DNA from: Phoronis ovalis
Taxonomy: Eukaryota > Phoronida > Phoronidae
Reading direction: 5' to 3'
NCBI GenBank assembly: GCA_028565635.1
Contig: JAOXYB010016853.1
Span: 16,704-34,079 of the forward strand
Length of the DNA stretch: 17,376 nucleotides
Under the pieces are notes generated by a model. That model was not told the DNA's origin. It did no database searches and saw nothing but the letters and a program-made list of their open reading frames with translations. A program made the translations under genes and the position numbers. Positions 1 through 10,250 of the stretch are shown piece by piece; position 1 is the stretch's first letter; each line of letters starts with the position of its first letter.

Positions 1-415
1 TGTAACCATGTACACTCTATGGGGACATGTTTGAATAACAAATGTATATAATAACAATAAAGTACTGAGAAGAAATTTGATAGGTATATAGCAAAATATG
101 AACTATCAATCAGAATTTAATTGATAAATTAATGTTGGATTAAAGAAAAGTAATGACTTAAAGTTTTGTGCCTCTGGTTCCAAGTGAACAATGGCTATAC
201 CTCACACTACAGCTAGTCACTGGACATAGAAGAACAAAGCCATGTAAATATGTTCATATTACCTTTGTCATTTGTGTTTAGAATCAATTATATGTCATAC
301 CAATGAACATGTCATCACAGGAGGCCAATGACAGCTAGGTTGGTTATTTCATAACAGTAGGATTGTGGAATTGGCATTTTGTTTCTTCTCTCATGTACAA
401 TTCAAGTTTTCTTAC
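1..415 (-). other. Intron after minus exon 3 (runs out of the window)
   Basis: The donor is at 415-414. I looked for a following exon beginning with one base that completes AG and then reads V-R-P-P, and found none. The rest is AT-rich with no recognisable element. Confidence 0.6.
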
Positions 416-499
416 CTTATAACTACATTTATGCTGTCACCTTCTGTGGTATCCACTATATCCGAATCTATACCCGACGCATTAGATGTTGCACTGTTC
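416..499 (-). CDS. Minus-strand gene, coding exon 3, possible start of kinesin motor
   Basis: This 84-base exon has a strong acceptor (tttgttgttgtttcag) and a strong donor (ATAAG|gtaag). It keeps phase 2 on both sides and completes the TGG Trp codon of exon 2. One frame is open and reads in part SGIDSDIVDTTEGDSINVVIR. The acidic stretch followed by I-N-V-V-I-R resembles the entry into a kinesin motor (next residues expected: V/I-R-P). No exon continuing the motor is visible in bases 1-415. Confidence 0.7.
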
Positions 500-3400
500 C
501 TGAAACAACAACAAAAAAATCTATCTTTAATAGAAAAGTTTTATGAACATATGCTACAAAATAAAAACATATTAAAGAGTAATATTGTCTTCAAACAAGA
601 ACTCCTGGCCTATGATATGTTGTTGCTAGGCATCATGCAAGTGATTATATCAGTCAGTTTATTAAAAATTCAGTTGTTATATAACAACTATTCACAAGTT
701 ATATTAAAACACTTAGACAAATAGACAATAAACACATGAGAAAATAGGAGCAATGAATTTTGAAAACAAACAAATTCTGTCACATTTAGCATACTTCAAT
801 TCTGAACAATCAATAGTGAACAACTGTGAAATAAGACAACTACAATTATAAGATTGAAGCTAACTACATGAATACAGGATTAAAATTAGTTTTACTTTTT
901 CCATATCGAGTATCCTGACTTTCTGGTTTTCATAACTGAGCAGTAAAATTATTCCTTACACCTGGCCAATAACCCATTACAGTACTGAATCATAACTCTT
1001 AGTTTTGAAATTTTATCAGTTTAACTCTTGACAAATCACCTTGTAACAAGTAAAGTCCGTGGTCTATCGCTAATCATGTTTTTTTTAAAACTCTGATTAC
1101 TAAAAAAAATTTCATATTCTATAAATTAAAGCTGGTCGAAGCACCTATAAATTGCTGGGTTGTATGTATATATACCATAACCTTGAGTGAATATTATATT
1201 TGTCATAGGCAATCCAACATTTCATAATAAAGTTTATAGTTAAATACATATTATCCTTTCAGAAAACGTGAAGTCAATCCTAGATTATTGAGCACAAGTG
1301 ATATATACTACGGAGAAATTTCATTTGTCATAATATTTAGTATTTAAGGTTGCGGTAATATGGTAATCCAGATTTCAAGTTTGATTTTGTACTTTAGTTT
1401 CTTTATGACCAATTATTATTATTATTATTATTAGTATTAACAAAAATTATTATAATTATTTTATAGAATCTTGCAACTTAGGAAAGTGGTACTGTTTTAC
1501 TGAATCCTATTAAATAGTGTTTAAATGGAAATTATGTATGTTGCCAAATTTTATCCCTGCTGGCATTCCACTTCATAAAGTTATAAAATTAACTGACAGT
1601 CGATTTATCTTGAACTGTCAACATTTATGTTCCAGCAACAAACAATTTATATAATTAACATGTTAAAATTCTAATCATGCCTTTTAAATGCTTTCAATTC
1701 ATACAAACCATTTCATGCCACTTTGAATGATTCTTGTTGTTGATTGAATGTATTCCTATGGTCAAGTGTAGGGTTATTACAAACTTTAATAAAACATGTG
1801 CCACTAACAATGTATATGATATAGTGCGCTTGTACCATTTTCTTAAAATTACTTTTTCATTGTTGTTTTTTTTTCAATTGCAAATCTTCATTTTGACAAA
1901 GATATAAAAGAACCAAGGAGTGAAAAATAAACAGTTAGCATATTTATTTTAATTATATTTATCTAATATTTAAGTACCTGTTTTTATCAATCAGGCTGTA
2001 CTAGATATGCATTTATATTTCATTTTTAATGCATAATATAATGCATAATATAATAAACCAAACACCCACGCAGTGATTAAGCCACTGATTTTAATTGTTT
2101 ATGAGGAAGAAATATCTATCAGAAATAACAAAAGAGAGCTTTTGAATACATTTCAGAATTGTCAAGAATGGGTATATGCATATGTACTCATCAGTCTTTG
2201 ATTTCATAATTTTGACTACTGGTGGCACTTGTATGAAACAGCAGCGAAGATATGAAGTTATTTAGGACAAAAATCAATGAAGGTGAAATGACTGTAACCT
2301 TAAGCAAATATTTTTTAAACAATGGCCTTACTGACACCAGGTAAAACAACAACAAAATTGATTATCTTATATAGATCGATTCCTTCACTGTAATGATAAG
2401 ATTAGTGAATTAGTAATGTGGATTTACTTTCAGAAGACACAATCATGAACTATCATGATTGGCTTTTATATGCCAATAAATAATTGAACTGTCTTCTTGA
2501 CTTCTTATTACTAAGTAAACAAAGCATTTCTGTAGACAATATGTTATTCACTAAAGACTAAATTTTTATATAACCTCAGATTCGTCATTGGATTATGCTT
2601 ATAATATGGTAACAAGTATTCCCAGGAAATGTTCAATATTTTATTTTTCCTGAAAAACAACTAATAGAGTCCAATATATAAAAGATTGTTGAAAAAAACA
2701 GAATGAACATGGCATGGGTAAAAAGATGTTGCTCAAATTTTTGCTTACTAATTTATGATAGGATAACACGTATTTCAAAATAACTCCTTTGATCACGTAG
2801 ATGAGCTCAGATGTTTTTTGTAGCATTTAAAATACAGGAAAGAGAGAGAGAGAGATTCACTGATCTCAGTTGTTCAAATACAATAATTCTAAATACAAAT
2901 ATTGATAGTATTTCAAAAGGTAAATTAAATTTGAACAGATGTATAAATTATGCTTTAGTTTGTATAATCAATTGCACCAAACCTTCACATATAATGAATG
3001 GATATAATCTAATTCAATTTGTAACTATCTCTCAGTTTTATTTTATGTAACAATTGATGTTTCTTGTGCAAAAACTACAATTTTACCACAGCTACTTTTA
3101 TAATTAGAAAAATAAATCATAATAAAATATAAGCTTCAAATATTCTGAACACCATACAACTGGGAGGGCAGTTTTTGTGTTGGAAATTCCAAGCAGCAAG
3201 CGAAACTGATTTTATAATTTAAGCCGATTCAATTTTAATGCTGGTAGGCCTGTTGCACATTTTGATTATATGGCAATACATTTGCAGTATTTATACCCAA
3301 GACCTTAATTTAAAACAATAATCGAATCATATGAGAAAAATTATTAATGCATAGCTTACCACCTGGGTAGAGTTGATTTTCCAGTAAATTTTCTTACTAA

Positions 3401-6400
3401 ACCTGGCTTACTACTTAATATAGTAGTGGACTCTTCATCTGGTGATAAACTACTCTTAGTAGAAGCCAAACTTTTTAATGAATCAATTCTTTGTATAGAA
3501 GTTTTGGCATGACGAGTTTCGTCTAGCAATCTCATCATGGAATTTTCTGCAGTTGCCTGTGGAGTTGGAGATCCTTCATCACTGCGGCTAGAGGTATTGC
3601 TGGAATATTTCATTTTCTCACCTTTCTTAACGACGGAATCATCTTGTTTGTTATCTTCAGTCTGAAGGGAATCAAACTTGTTACCAGAAAGCTTTTTAGA
3701 TTTTCTTCCCAATTCTCCTGGTAACTTTGCATTCTTCTTAATGTCAGTATCACGGAGTGTATCATTGTTGTTTAGTGTTAAATCAAAGTTTTCACCTTCA
3801 TCATTATTCTTTGGTGCTGATAACAGTTTTAAAGCATCATTGTTATCATGGTTATCCACATCCGTGCTTGCTTCTTCTCCTTTTTGGTTTTCTTTTTTTG
3901 GACAGATCAGTTCCGTCTTAGTTTGCTCTGGATAGTTTTCTTCTCTAGACTTAATATTCTGTAATTCAGGTATTTCTGATTCTTCTATTTCAATACTGCT
4001 TTCTTCATTATCGTCTTTATTGTTTTTTAAAGACAAATCCGTCATTCTGTTTGCCTCAAGTCCATTCTTCTTGTTGTTCTTTGATTTTTTCTTGTCTTTA
4101 TTAACTTCTGCATCCATGTTTATATTCTCTGTATTAGTCAACATAGCTGATTCTAATCCATTTTGTTTTACTGTCATCCTCAGAAATGTAGTCAATATCA
4201 ACACACAAAAGCAATGACCTTCACAAAATTAAACAATTAAACTTAATTATGTTGTTACAATGTTAAAAAATTAAACTTGAAAATTCTTGTTAATGGTCTT
4301 AACAAAAATGGGCATTATACTTAATATTCTACTTAGTTCATACTTTTAATGTCCATACTTAATATTACTGTTCTATCCAAATGTGTATATATTCTCATAT
4401 AGCTACCTGGACGACAATCCTTTGCCCACCCTATTGTGCATGATAGCTACATTACACACAAAATTATAAAATGCTCAACTTGTTCCAACCACATTATCAG
4501 CATGCCACAAGAATTCAATTAAACATTCTTAACATAATTATACATATGTACTGATATCTATCCCAGTAACAAAACTAAAATTTCAAGTGCTTATTTGATG
4601 AACTTCGAAACCCAGGTTAATTCTTATTCCACCTCATTTCCTATTTATTAATTAATAATGAACTTATTTGCAACAAAGTCCACAGGAAAATCCTATTAAT
4701 TCTGTAATTAAAGTTTCGTTAATTTATCTAATAAAAACACTCATTATCTTTTAGCACAGTCACATTTCTCTAATAAAAATGGATTTTTTTGTCACAAAAC
4801 ATTTTTTAAGTTTTCATGTCCACGTTTTTTGGTTCGTAAGATTCCCTTTATAAATATTTACAATCCTTGGTGACTGCATAGCTGGACTGATACTATTTTG
4901 CTGCTCATACAAAAAATCACTTGCATTATACAAACGCATCTATTTTTAATTATTGTTGTCCGTACTTTGTTTCCTAAGCTTAGGTAAAGGATTTACTCAC
5001 TAGCAGTTATGCTAGAAAACGATTTCTTCTGTTTGCATATCACAGTCCTTAATAACTGTCAAATTCTGGAAATCTTTTACTAAACAAATTTATGTATCCA
5101 GTTATATGTTTATAGTTTCTTTATAGTTTTAAGTATCAAAGTCAGTTATACAATACTTAAAAACATGATTGCATAACAAGATAATCAGGATAATCACTCC
5201 CAGTTTACTATCTCCCAGGTAACAATATAATCAGTAATGACATCAGTCAAGCAGGTTTGCTGCACACAGCTTTATGTTTGGCATTACAAAAAACTGCACA
5301 TTGACAACTGTGAAGGTATAATGAATAATTTGTTTATTGTGTTGTCTGTAATAAGGTATACTAATTTTAACATATTTTGTGGTATTAAAATGAGCCAAAA
5401 CAAACTGGACACTATATCATACATAACTTTTATTATCATGATTTTTAAGTAATTGTACATTTCTGTAAACTTAATTACTTGTACTAAAATAATTGAAAAT
5501 AGATTATGAATACTTACCCAAAAGTAAATAGATTAATACTAAATATACTCTTCAAATTATAATGTGTGCTCAAATACAGACAAAACAAGATTAACATTAA
5601 TAAAATGTCTCAACATCAGTTTGCACAGTAAAGTGGTGTCAAAAATAGCATCTTACTGCCTTCATTTTAAATGGTTACCAGTGTGTGCAGGTGAGTTTGT
5701 ATGTCCATTTTTTTCTATTAAAATAAAGCAATAAGGCTCTGTTTTAAATGATTCTTATGACTTAGCTATTGGTTTTTGAAAAAGATTGATAAACATCTAT
5801 AACATAATGAAATAATTCTTAAGTAAAAAACTTGAAATTATACATTTCATAATTATAATCATGGTTTAAAGTGATTTTTCAACTAGTTATTTTTTAAAAA
5901 AAATCTCATAGTTAATTTGTATTATAAGGTTCACAGTTATGTCATACTCATACACAAACAATCGATGGGATACTAATAAATATTCAATAGAGTCACTATA
6001 GTAATTAATAGTGTTTCCATGGAAACTTATTGGCCAACTAAAATGGAAGCACTAGCAAAGACAAGGATAGTGTAACTTTTATAGTATTATAATAATAATT
6101 AATATGATTTAATAAATTAAGCCTTTTATTCTCAGAGGATGACAACATCAAAGTAGCTCTTGTAGCATGTTATTTAGTGATCAATGCAAAATGTAAGACA
6201 AAAACAGTCATAAACATAAATTCATGAAATTCATGAAAACAAAACCCGAGAAGGCAGGCTCAGCACAGCCACAGGGAATCAGCTCAGCTCCAGTCGAACT
6301 CGAAAGAGCAAACTTACGTTTTGAGTTTTATGTAATCAGCTCTGTTTGAAGACATAATTTCTCAATGTACTTGACATTTTAAACAAAAAACGATCAGTGG

Positions 6401-7044
6401 TAAAATGGAAGTAACATAAATTTTGGATATTAAAGTTTTTGGAACAGAATAGGTTGTGGCGGAAGTCGTCTGCTTGTATTAATCGATGACATTTAATTCA
6501 AAGTTTTAGTTTAGTATAAAACTTACATTTATTTTAAAACACTTTCTACTTAATTTTGGCAATTTTAAAATATTACCGTTATTTTAATAATTTATTCCAA
6601 TCTTAAAATCGTTTAATACATTTGCGGGCCTTTATGTTTTGTGAATTATGTTATCATACGAAATTTACTGTTCGGTATTGTTTTATTATTGGCGGGGGAT
6701 AATTCCAAAAAAATGCGCTTTTTGTTTTTTGGTCTGTAATTAAAATGACTTTATCACCCGGGATAACCAATTCCTTATATTTATAAAAAAAATCACAATA
6801 GTTTAAAGTCATTGTAAATTAAAATAAAATGTTACCTTCTAGAATCAAACGGTTTTGCCCACTTTGGAAGTGTGTTAAAGGACATCCGTCTTGGTATCTT
6901 TGCAAGTGCTGAGGTCACAACCCTTACACCATTTATTGCACCATCACCATCTGATATTTTCTCTTGTGTATCATCCTCCGTTAACGAAATCCTACTAAGT
7001 CTTGAGGACGGTTGAGACCGCACACCCGGAGTTTCGTGCATCAT
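416..7044 (-). CDS. Partial spliced gene, long disordered N-terminus; candidate kinesin (KIF15-like)
   Basis: Three minus-strand exons (7044-6836, 4178-3360, 499-416) join in phase (2, 2, then 2 at the open end) and encode at least 370 residues. Each boundary has a GT donor or AG acceptor, and the 84-base third exon has a strong pyrimidine tract. Residues 1 to about 350 are low-complexity and charged (K, E, N, D, S), with basic Ser-containing patches such as RLSRIS and RRMSFNTLPKW, so they are probably disordered. The last residues, EGDSINVVIR, look like the first beta strand of a kinesin motor (pattern: x-I-x-V-x-V-R-x-R-P); from memory the KIF15/kinesin-12 start (EGDAIKVFVR) is closest. If so, this is a microtubule motor with an unusually long extension before the motor. 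KIF14 also has a long extension but its motor start fits less well. Gene existence is well supported; the kinesin identity is an inference from about ten residues. Confidence 0.6.
1412..1433. repeat. (ATT)n microsatellite
   Basis: About seven perfect ATT units lie in intron 2 of the minus-strand gene. Confidence 0.9.
2029..2052. repeat. 12-base tandem duplication
   Basis: The unit atgcataatata is present twice in direct succession. It is probably replication slippage. Confidence 0.85.
2839..2855. repeat. (GA)n microsatellite
   Basis: A short uninterrupted AG/GA run in intron 2 of the minus-strand gene. Confidence 0.85.
3360..4178 (-). CDS. Minus-strand gene, coding exon 2, charged low-complexity
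   Basis: This 819-base exon is open throughout in the frame demanded by exon 1 (one base in, two bases out). The acceptor is ctacatttctgag followed by GATGACAG. The product is rich in K, N, E, D and S, with runs such as KDKKKSKNNKKNG, and has no cysteine cluster or membrane segment, so it looks like a disordered linker. It ends in KFTGKSTLPRW, which echoes the RMSFNTLPKW of exon 1. The donor is a tandem pair three bases apart (CCCAG|gtg|gtaagc). The second, gtaagc, is the stronger; both keep the same phase and differ by a single Trp. The TAA just after the Trp lies inside the intron under this model. Confidence 0.8.
6013..6026. promoter_or_regulatory. Palindrome GTTTCCATGGAAAC, X-box-like
   Basis: A perfect 14-base palindrome. 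It differs from the classic symmetric RFX site GTTGCCATGGCAAC by one base in each half. RFX factors control ciliary and some cell-cycle genes. Binding here is only a possibility because both changed positions fall in the consensus core. Confidence 0.3.
6241..6318. other. GC-richer island in intron 1
   Basis: A short patch of balanced composition in an otherwise AT-rich intron, directly after two TTCATGAA palindromes. On the minus strand, about 6297-6249 reads open between a fair acceptor (ctctttcgag) and a weak donor, but its end phase does not fit exon 2. It could be a leader or cassette exon, a retroelement scrap or nothing. Confidence 0.25.
6836..7044 (-). CDS. Minus-strand gene, coding exon 1 (start codon)
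   Basis: The exon begins with the tandem ATG ATG at 7044. An in-frame TGA lies three codons upstream (TGA CAA AAT ATG), which fixes the start unless an intron ends in the 5' leader; a possible leader acceptor (tgtttttgtcag) sits just before that TGA. It encodes 69 codons plus two bases. RLSRIS (about residues 17-22) and RRMS (about 52-55) match basophilic kinase site patterns. TLPKWAKPF lies near the end. The donor is AGAAG|gtaac. The split Arg codon (AG+G) is completed by exon 2. Confidence 0.8.
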
Positions 7045-7122
7045 ATTTTGTCACTGACAAAAACAGTTTATTCCAGTAAAGCTAACATCTTATACACTCC
7101 TGGTGGCATCATAACGATTTTT

Positions 7123-7136
7123 TATATCCGGATATA
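7123..7136. repeat. 14-base palindrome TATATCCGGATATA
   Basis: A perfect palindrome about 80 bases upstream of the minus-strand start codon. The central ATCCGGAT holds two overlapping, oppositely oriented CCGGAT cores, loosely ETS-like. Any function is unproven. Confidence 0.4.
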
Positions 7137-7282
7137 TAATAGCAATATTTCCGTCTGTTAGATTCTATAAGGAATAAAAAGTTGTGAAATATTTTGCGAG
7201 ACTGAATTACGGATTGTTCCTGGTCCTCTCAATGACCCTGTCTGACTCTACATGCTTGCTAATTTTTTTTAGAAGAACAATT

Positions 7283-7349
7283 TTCAAATGAAGTTACGGA
7301 ACATAATAATGAGCAAATCCTTGGGAAGCAAACAGGCATTGATCCCGCC
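7283..7349 (-). promoter_or_regulatory. E2F-like GGCGGGA and CHR-like TTTGAA pair
   Basis: On the minus strand, GGCGGGA (7349-7343) is followed 54 bases later by TTTGAA (7288-7283), about 240-300 bases before the minus-strand start codon. E2F sites plus CHR elements are the known DREAM/MuvB combination of mitotic genes, which would suit a mitotic kinesin. TTTGAA is expected often by chance in AT-rich DNA, so the call rests mainly on GGCGGGA. Confidence 0.25.
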
Positions 7350-7739
7350 ATTGATGATCATAAATAATTATTTGCACATTTTACTCCGATACATCTTAAT
7401 TTAATCAAATTATAATGTAACAAGAATATCAATGATATGGTTCATGTATCTTTAAATTGTATATAGACGAGTAATGCGGATGCAAGTGATCTCATAGTGC
7501 ATAAGTGGGCACTGACATTTTTTTAAATTTAGAAACATTTTTTGCATGTATGTTGTTATCTGTTCGTTTACAAATAGGTACTAATGAAAATTACACGATA
7601 TGTGTCTACGCTACAAAATGCGGGCCAATACAAATTGTCATCTGATGACTGTTGCTTATCCACTCAGATAATCATGTAGAAACTCAACTGTGTTAATAAA
7701 ATGTGTTTCGCTATATAAAATATTTTAATTTTTAAATAA

Positions 7740-8016
7740 ATGGCAATATCTTCCCCGAAACAGCAGAGAATGGTTATCACGTTACTAAGTCGTCAAGAAA
7801 TGAAAGGACCGCTCCAGAATGGCATTTACAACATCGAATACGGCCACAGACTTTACAGTAGGTTTCTTCCGTATATACAAAATACTGGTTTGTGGTGCGG
7901 TAAAAGGACGTCAGAAAAATATGAGTAACTGTCACAAAGCAGTATATTTAGTACTTTATCGGGAGAGCATAACTCAGAAACCTACGGTAAACACGCTTTT
8001 AAAATGCATCATCTAG
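7740..8016 (+). other. Less AT-rich patch, open in several frames; unknown
   Basis: Two overlapping plus-strand frames (7740-7928 and 7819-8016) are open, and a third is open up to about 7860. I recognise no domain in any of them, and no clear acceptor and donor pair bounds the patch. The multi-frame openness is explained by lower AT content. A decayed mobile-element fragment or a non-coding transcript is possible. Confidence 0.2.
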
Positions 8017-8061
8017 TTATTACCCCTTTATAATTACACGGCTATTAATTACCTGTGTCCC

Positions 8062-8089
8062 ACTGAATCATAAGAAGCGCTTATTCAGT
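8062..8089. repeat. Imperfect inverted repeat
   Basis: ACTGAATCATAAG pairs with CTTATTCAGT (3-base bulge) around the loop aagcg. Confidence 0.5.
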
Positions 8090-8862
8090 CATCCGTATGC
8101 GTTGTCGTTGTAAGCTATGCTATGAGCATTCCTGTACTATAACAGTACACCTCCAATAATTGTTGATTTCAACCTGGAAAATCGTAGTAAAATAACAATA
8201 TTAACTTGTTTTTCTGAATAGTAAGTGCTATTGAATTGTAAGAGTTAAGTAGTTACTAATAGTAGATATATTTATTCGATAATACCCAGATAATCCATAA
8301 TATCCTTAGAAATGAATACTCACTGAAATAATTCTTTGAGTTTATAAACAGCTTGACTACTATGTCATTGAAATAAATTTGAATACCATTATTTTATAAT
8401 CCCAGCTAATAATCCGTCTTTATTCAATTATTAATAATTATATCCTTACCTTGTAATCAGTTTTGAGAAATTTGACCAGCATTAGCTTGTAACTAATGTG
8501 CTTGAAAATAATTACAAATCACAGAATAGACCACCGGAATGCAAGCATAAAATGTCGCCTTTTAAAGTACCATATGATTAATAAAGAATTACTTTTAAGA
8601 AAAACTGATGAAGCAAAGAAACAGAAACAATCATGTATTTATAAATATGAAATGTTGTTTAGGCTTCATGTATCTTTTGTGCAATATAATGTTTTCATAA
8701 ATAGTTTATAATAAATTCTACTATTTACAAACTGTTTTCTTTCTATTTTTTGTTATTCTAAAGTTATATGTAAAGTAAGGTTGCTATACGGCGCTGGGGC
8801 TTATGGCATACAAGGAAAAAGATATCTACAAATCCCGCTATGAATAGATTGCAGCGCGGCAC

Positions 8863-8874
8863 AACTAGCTAGTT
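8863..8874. repeat. 12-base palindrome AACTAGCTAGTT
   Basis: A perfect palindrome in the intergenic region, with no known role. Confidence 0.5.
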
Positions 8875-9177
8875 GCTAACCAGGTTAATTCTTACCCAGC
8901 ATCAATTACAGGTTTTAATATACCAATGTTTTAAGGCAAATTATTTATTTGTATGTAGCTGATACTCCTTTTAAGTTATTTTAATCTGCGCTTTGTAAAC
9001 AACATATGAAAAAACGTTCCTTTCATCACGGCCCTTTAGAAAGCTAAGATTTTAAATGCCATGTGGTGACACCTGGTGCTAAAATATAAAATTAAACTAA
9101 TGAAACAATGAAACAAATATATTTCCCACTACTGTCATTCACACTTATCAACAAATGGTCACAGAAATGTTCAATAT

Positions 9178-9247
9178 AGCATCTGTGTCCGAGTATAGAT
9201 CTGTTTATGTATATATAGCTTGAGGCGAAGCCTCGGACGCAGATGCT
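9178..9247. repeat. 16-base inverted repeat hairpin with a nested stem
   Basis: The left arm AGCATCTGTGTCCGAG (9178-9193) and the right arm CTCGGACGCAGATGCT (9232-9247) pair at 15 of 16 positions around a 38-base spacer. The only mismatched position is a G-T wobble in RNA. A second stem, GAGGC-GAA-GCCTC (9222-9234), overlaps the right arm, so the two folds exclude each other in part. It could be a transposon remnant or a structured RNA. It is clearly unlike its AT-rich surroundings. Confidence 0.7.
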
Positions 9248-9763
9248 GTAGTGATTATTGCTATGTGATTTTTTGTCAATGGATGATAATGTGAATGATA
9301 AGTGGCAAATACTTGTATATCATTTTTTCATTTTTACATTAATTTCATTTCAGTTTTTAGCATCAGTCCTCTATTGCATAGGTCTTAAACGTGATACAGA
9401 TTATGTTACAATTTAAAAATGTATATTAGAATTTAGAAAACATACTAATTGTTAAAATAATTAAAATATAAAAATATGCCGATATTTGGGAAAGTTCCCG
9501 GGAGGAATTTACTCTGAAGCAAGTATGTAAAATAAACATAGTCTTCTAGCCGTTGCTTGCGATCGCCACAACATTAGCATAATATGATACGCAATATATT
9601 TATTACATATTCAAACAAGAACTGCATGACTACAGTGATACACATTTATTTCCTAAAACTCACAAACTTGGATAATTATATTGTTTCTTTCGCCTTCCAA
9701 TAGACAAATAAAATTACCCATTCGTTAAGTTCCGTCCAAAGCCCCTAAGATATCCCGCTAACT

Positions 9764-9786
9764 AACAAACAAACAAACAAACGAAC
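9764..9786. repeat. (AAAC)n microsatellite
   Basis: About five ACAA/AAAC units in the intergenic region upstream of the Mesh-like gene. Confidence 0.85.
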
Positions 9787-10197
9787 AGGAGCGAATGTAT
9801 ATAACCTCCACATCAATATATCTGATGGCGGAGCGGAGATTGAGCCTAAACTATTAACACGGAAACAAGTTAGAACTGCGCAGCTAGTTCCCAGGACATG
9901 AATAAGTTCCGAAATCCGGCCGATTTAATAGTTTACTTTTTAGTTCTTCAATTAAAGTTGAGACGAACCATTATTGAAAGGGGTGCCTGTGTCAATAAAA
10001 ATATTAGTCGTTGCTATCCTGTTAGATAAAAAATGTCGTAAAATTTCAAAATTTAAAACTGAACACATTATAAATGTTTTGTCTGTTTCCTTTTTACAGA
10101 TAAATAATCTTTATAATATATGAACATTAAAATTTCTTTTGACGCAGAACCCCTTAAATTATGTTAGTAGGGCAACACATAGGCTGTAAATAAAGTT

Positions 10198-10250
10198 TGA
10201 CCTTTTCGACATCTATAAAAAGATCGCCAACTGGTTAAATATAGATAATA
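10198..10250 (+). promoter_or_regulatory. Predicted TATA promoter of the Mesh-like gene
   Basis: TATAAAAAG at 10214-10222 matches the TATA box and lies about 97 bases before the start codon, so transcription should begin near 10244. Ten bases upstream of it is TGACCTT (10198-10204), whose reverse complement AAGGTCA is the half-site of ERR/NR5A-type nuclear receptors. An AGATAA GATA-type motif is at 10243-10248. TATA boxes are typical of tissue-restricted genes. Confidence 0.5.

Larger units (their letters stand above)
500..3359 (-). other. Intron 2 of the minus-strand gene
   Basis: This 2860-base, AT-rich intron contains an ATT microsatellite, a GA microsatellite and a 12-base duplication, each listed separately. 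The flanking exons join in phase without an extra exon. I see no convincing internal exon or transposon; the open frames here are short and of intron-like composition. Confidence 0.7.
4179..6835 (-). other. Intron 1 of the minus-strand gene
   Basis: This 2657-base intron runs from donor AGAAG|gtaac (GT at 6835-6834) to the acceptor AG at 4180-4179. It is AT-rich. It contains a 14-base palindrome resembling an RFX X-box (6013-6026), two adjacent TTCATGAA palindromes (6221-6237) and a GC-richer island (about 6241-6318). An E2F-like TTGGCGGG lies at 6689-6696, near the first exon. No other exon compatible with the phase was found. Confidence 0.7.

Noticed and set aside
1-410. Short minus-strand exon near 300-345 following an AG
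   Set aside because: The candidate (about 38 bases) has a weak acceptor tract and weak donor, and does not encode the expected motor continuation.
365-724. Plus-strand open frame of 119 residues
   Set aside because: It lies opposite the well-supported minus-strand exon 499-416, has no recognisable domain and ends in AT-rich intron sequence; it is a chance frame.
2641-3050. Open frames on both strands in intron 2
   Set aside because: AT-rich, low-information sequence within an intron, including a microsatellite; no domain or splice support.
3356-3358. TAA as the true end of the minus-strand protein
   Set aside because: A strong donor (gtaagc) overlaps it, and exon 3 completes the TGG codon in phase; a stop here would leave the strongly bounded exon 3 unexplained. 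An intron-retained short isoform remains possible.
3678-4217. Plus-strand open frames
   Set aside because: Antisense shadows of minus-strand exon 2; the Ser/Phe-rich translation is the complement of Lys/Glu codons.
8496-8711. Plus-strand open frame of 71 residues
   Set aside because: Lys/Asn-rich AT-driven sequence without domain, splice or promoter support.
9559-9566. GCGATCGC as a sign of cyanobacterial DNA (HIP1)
   Set aside because: The window has spliced metazoan genes; two copies of the 8-mer do not indicate a bacterial origin.
10022-10248. Several AGATAA GATA-type motifs before the Mesh-like gene
   Set aside because: Tempting as gut GATA-factor sites, but this hexamer is expected often by chance in AT-rich DNA.
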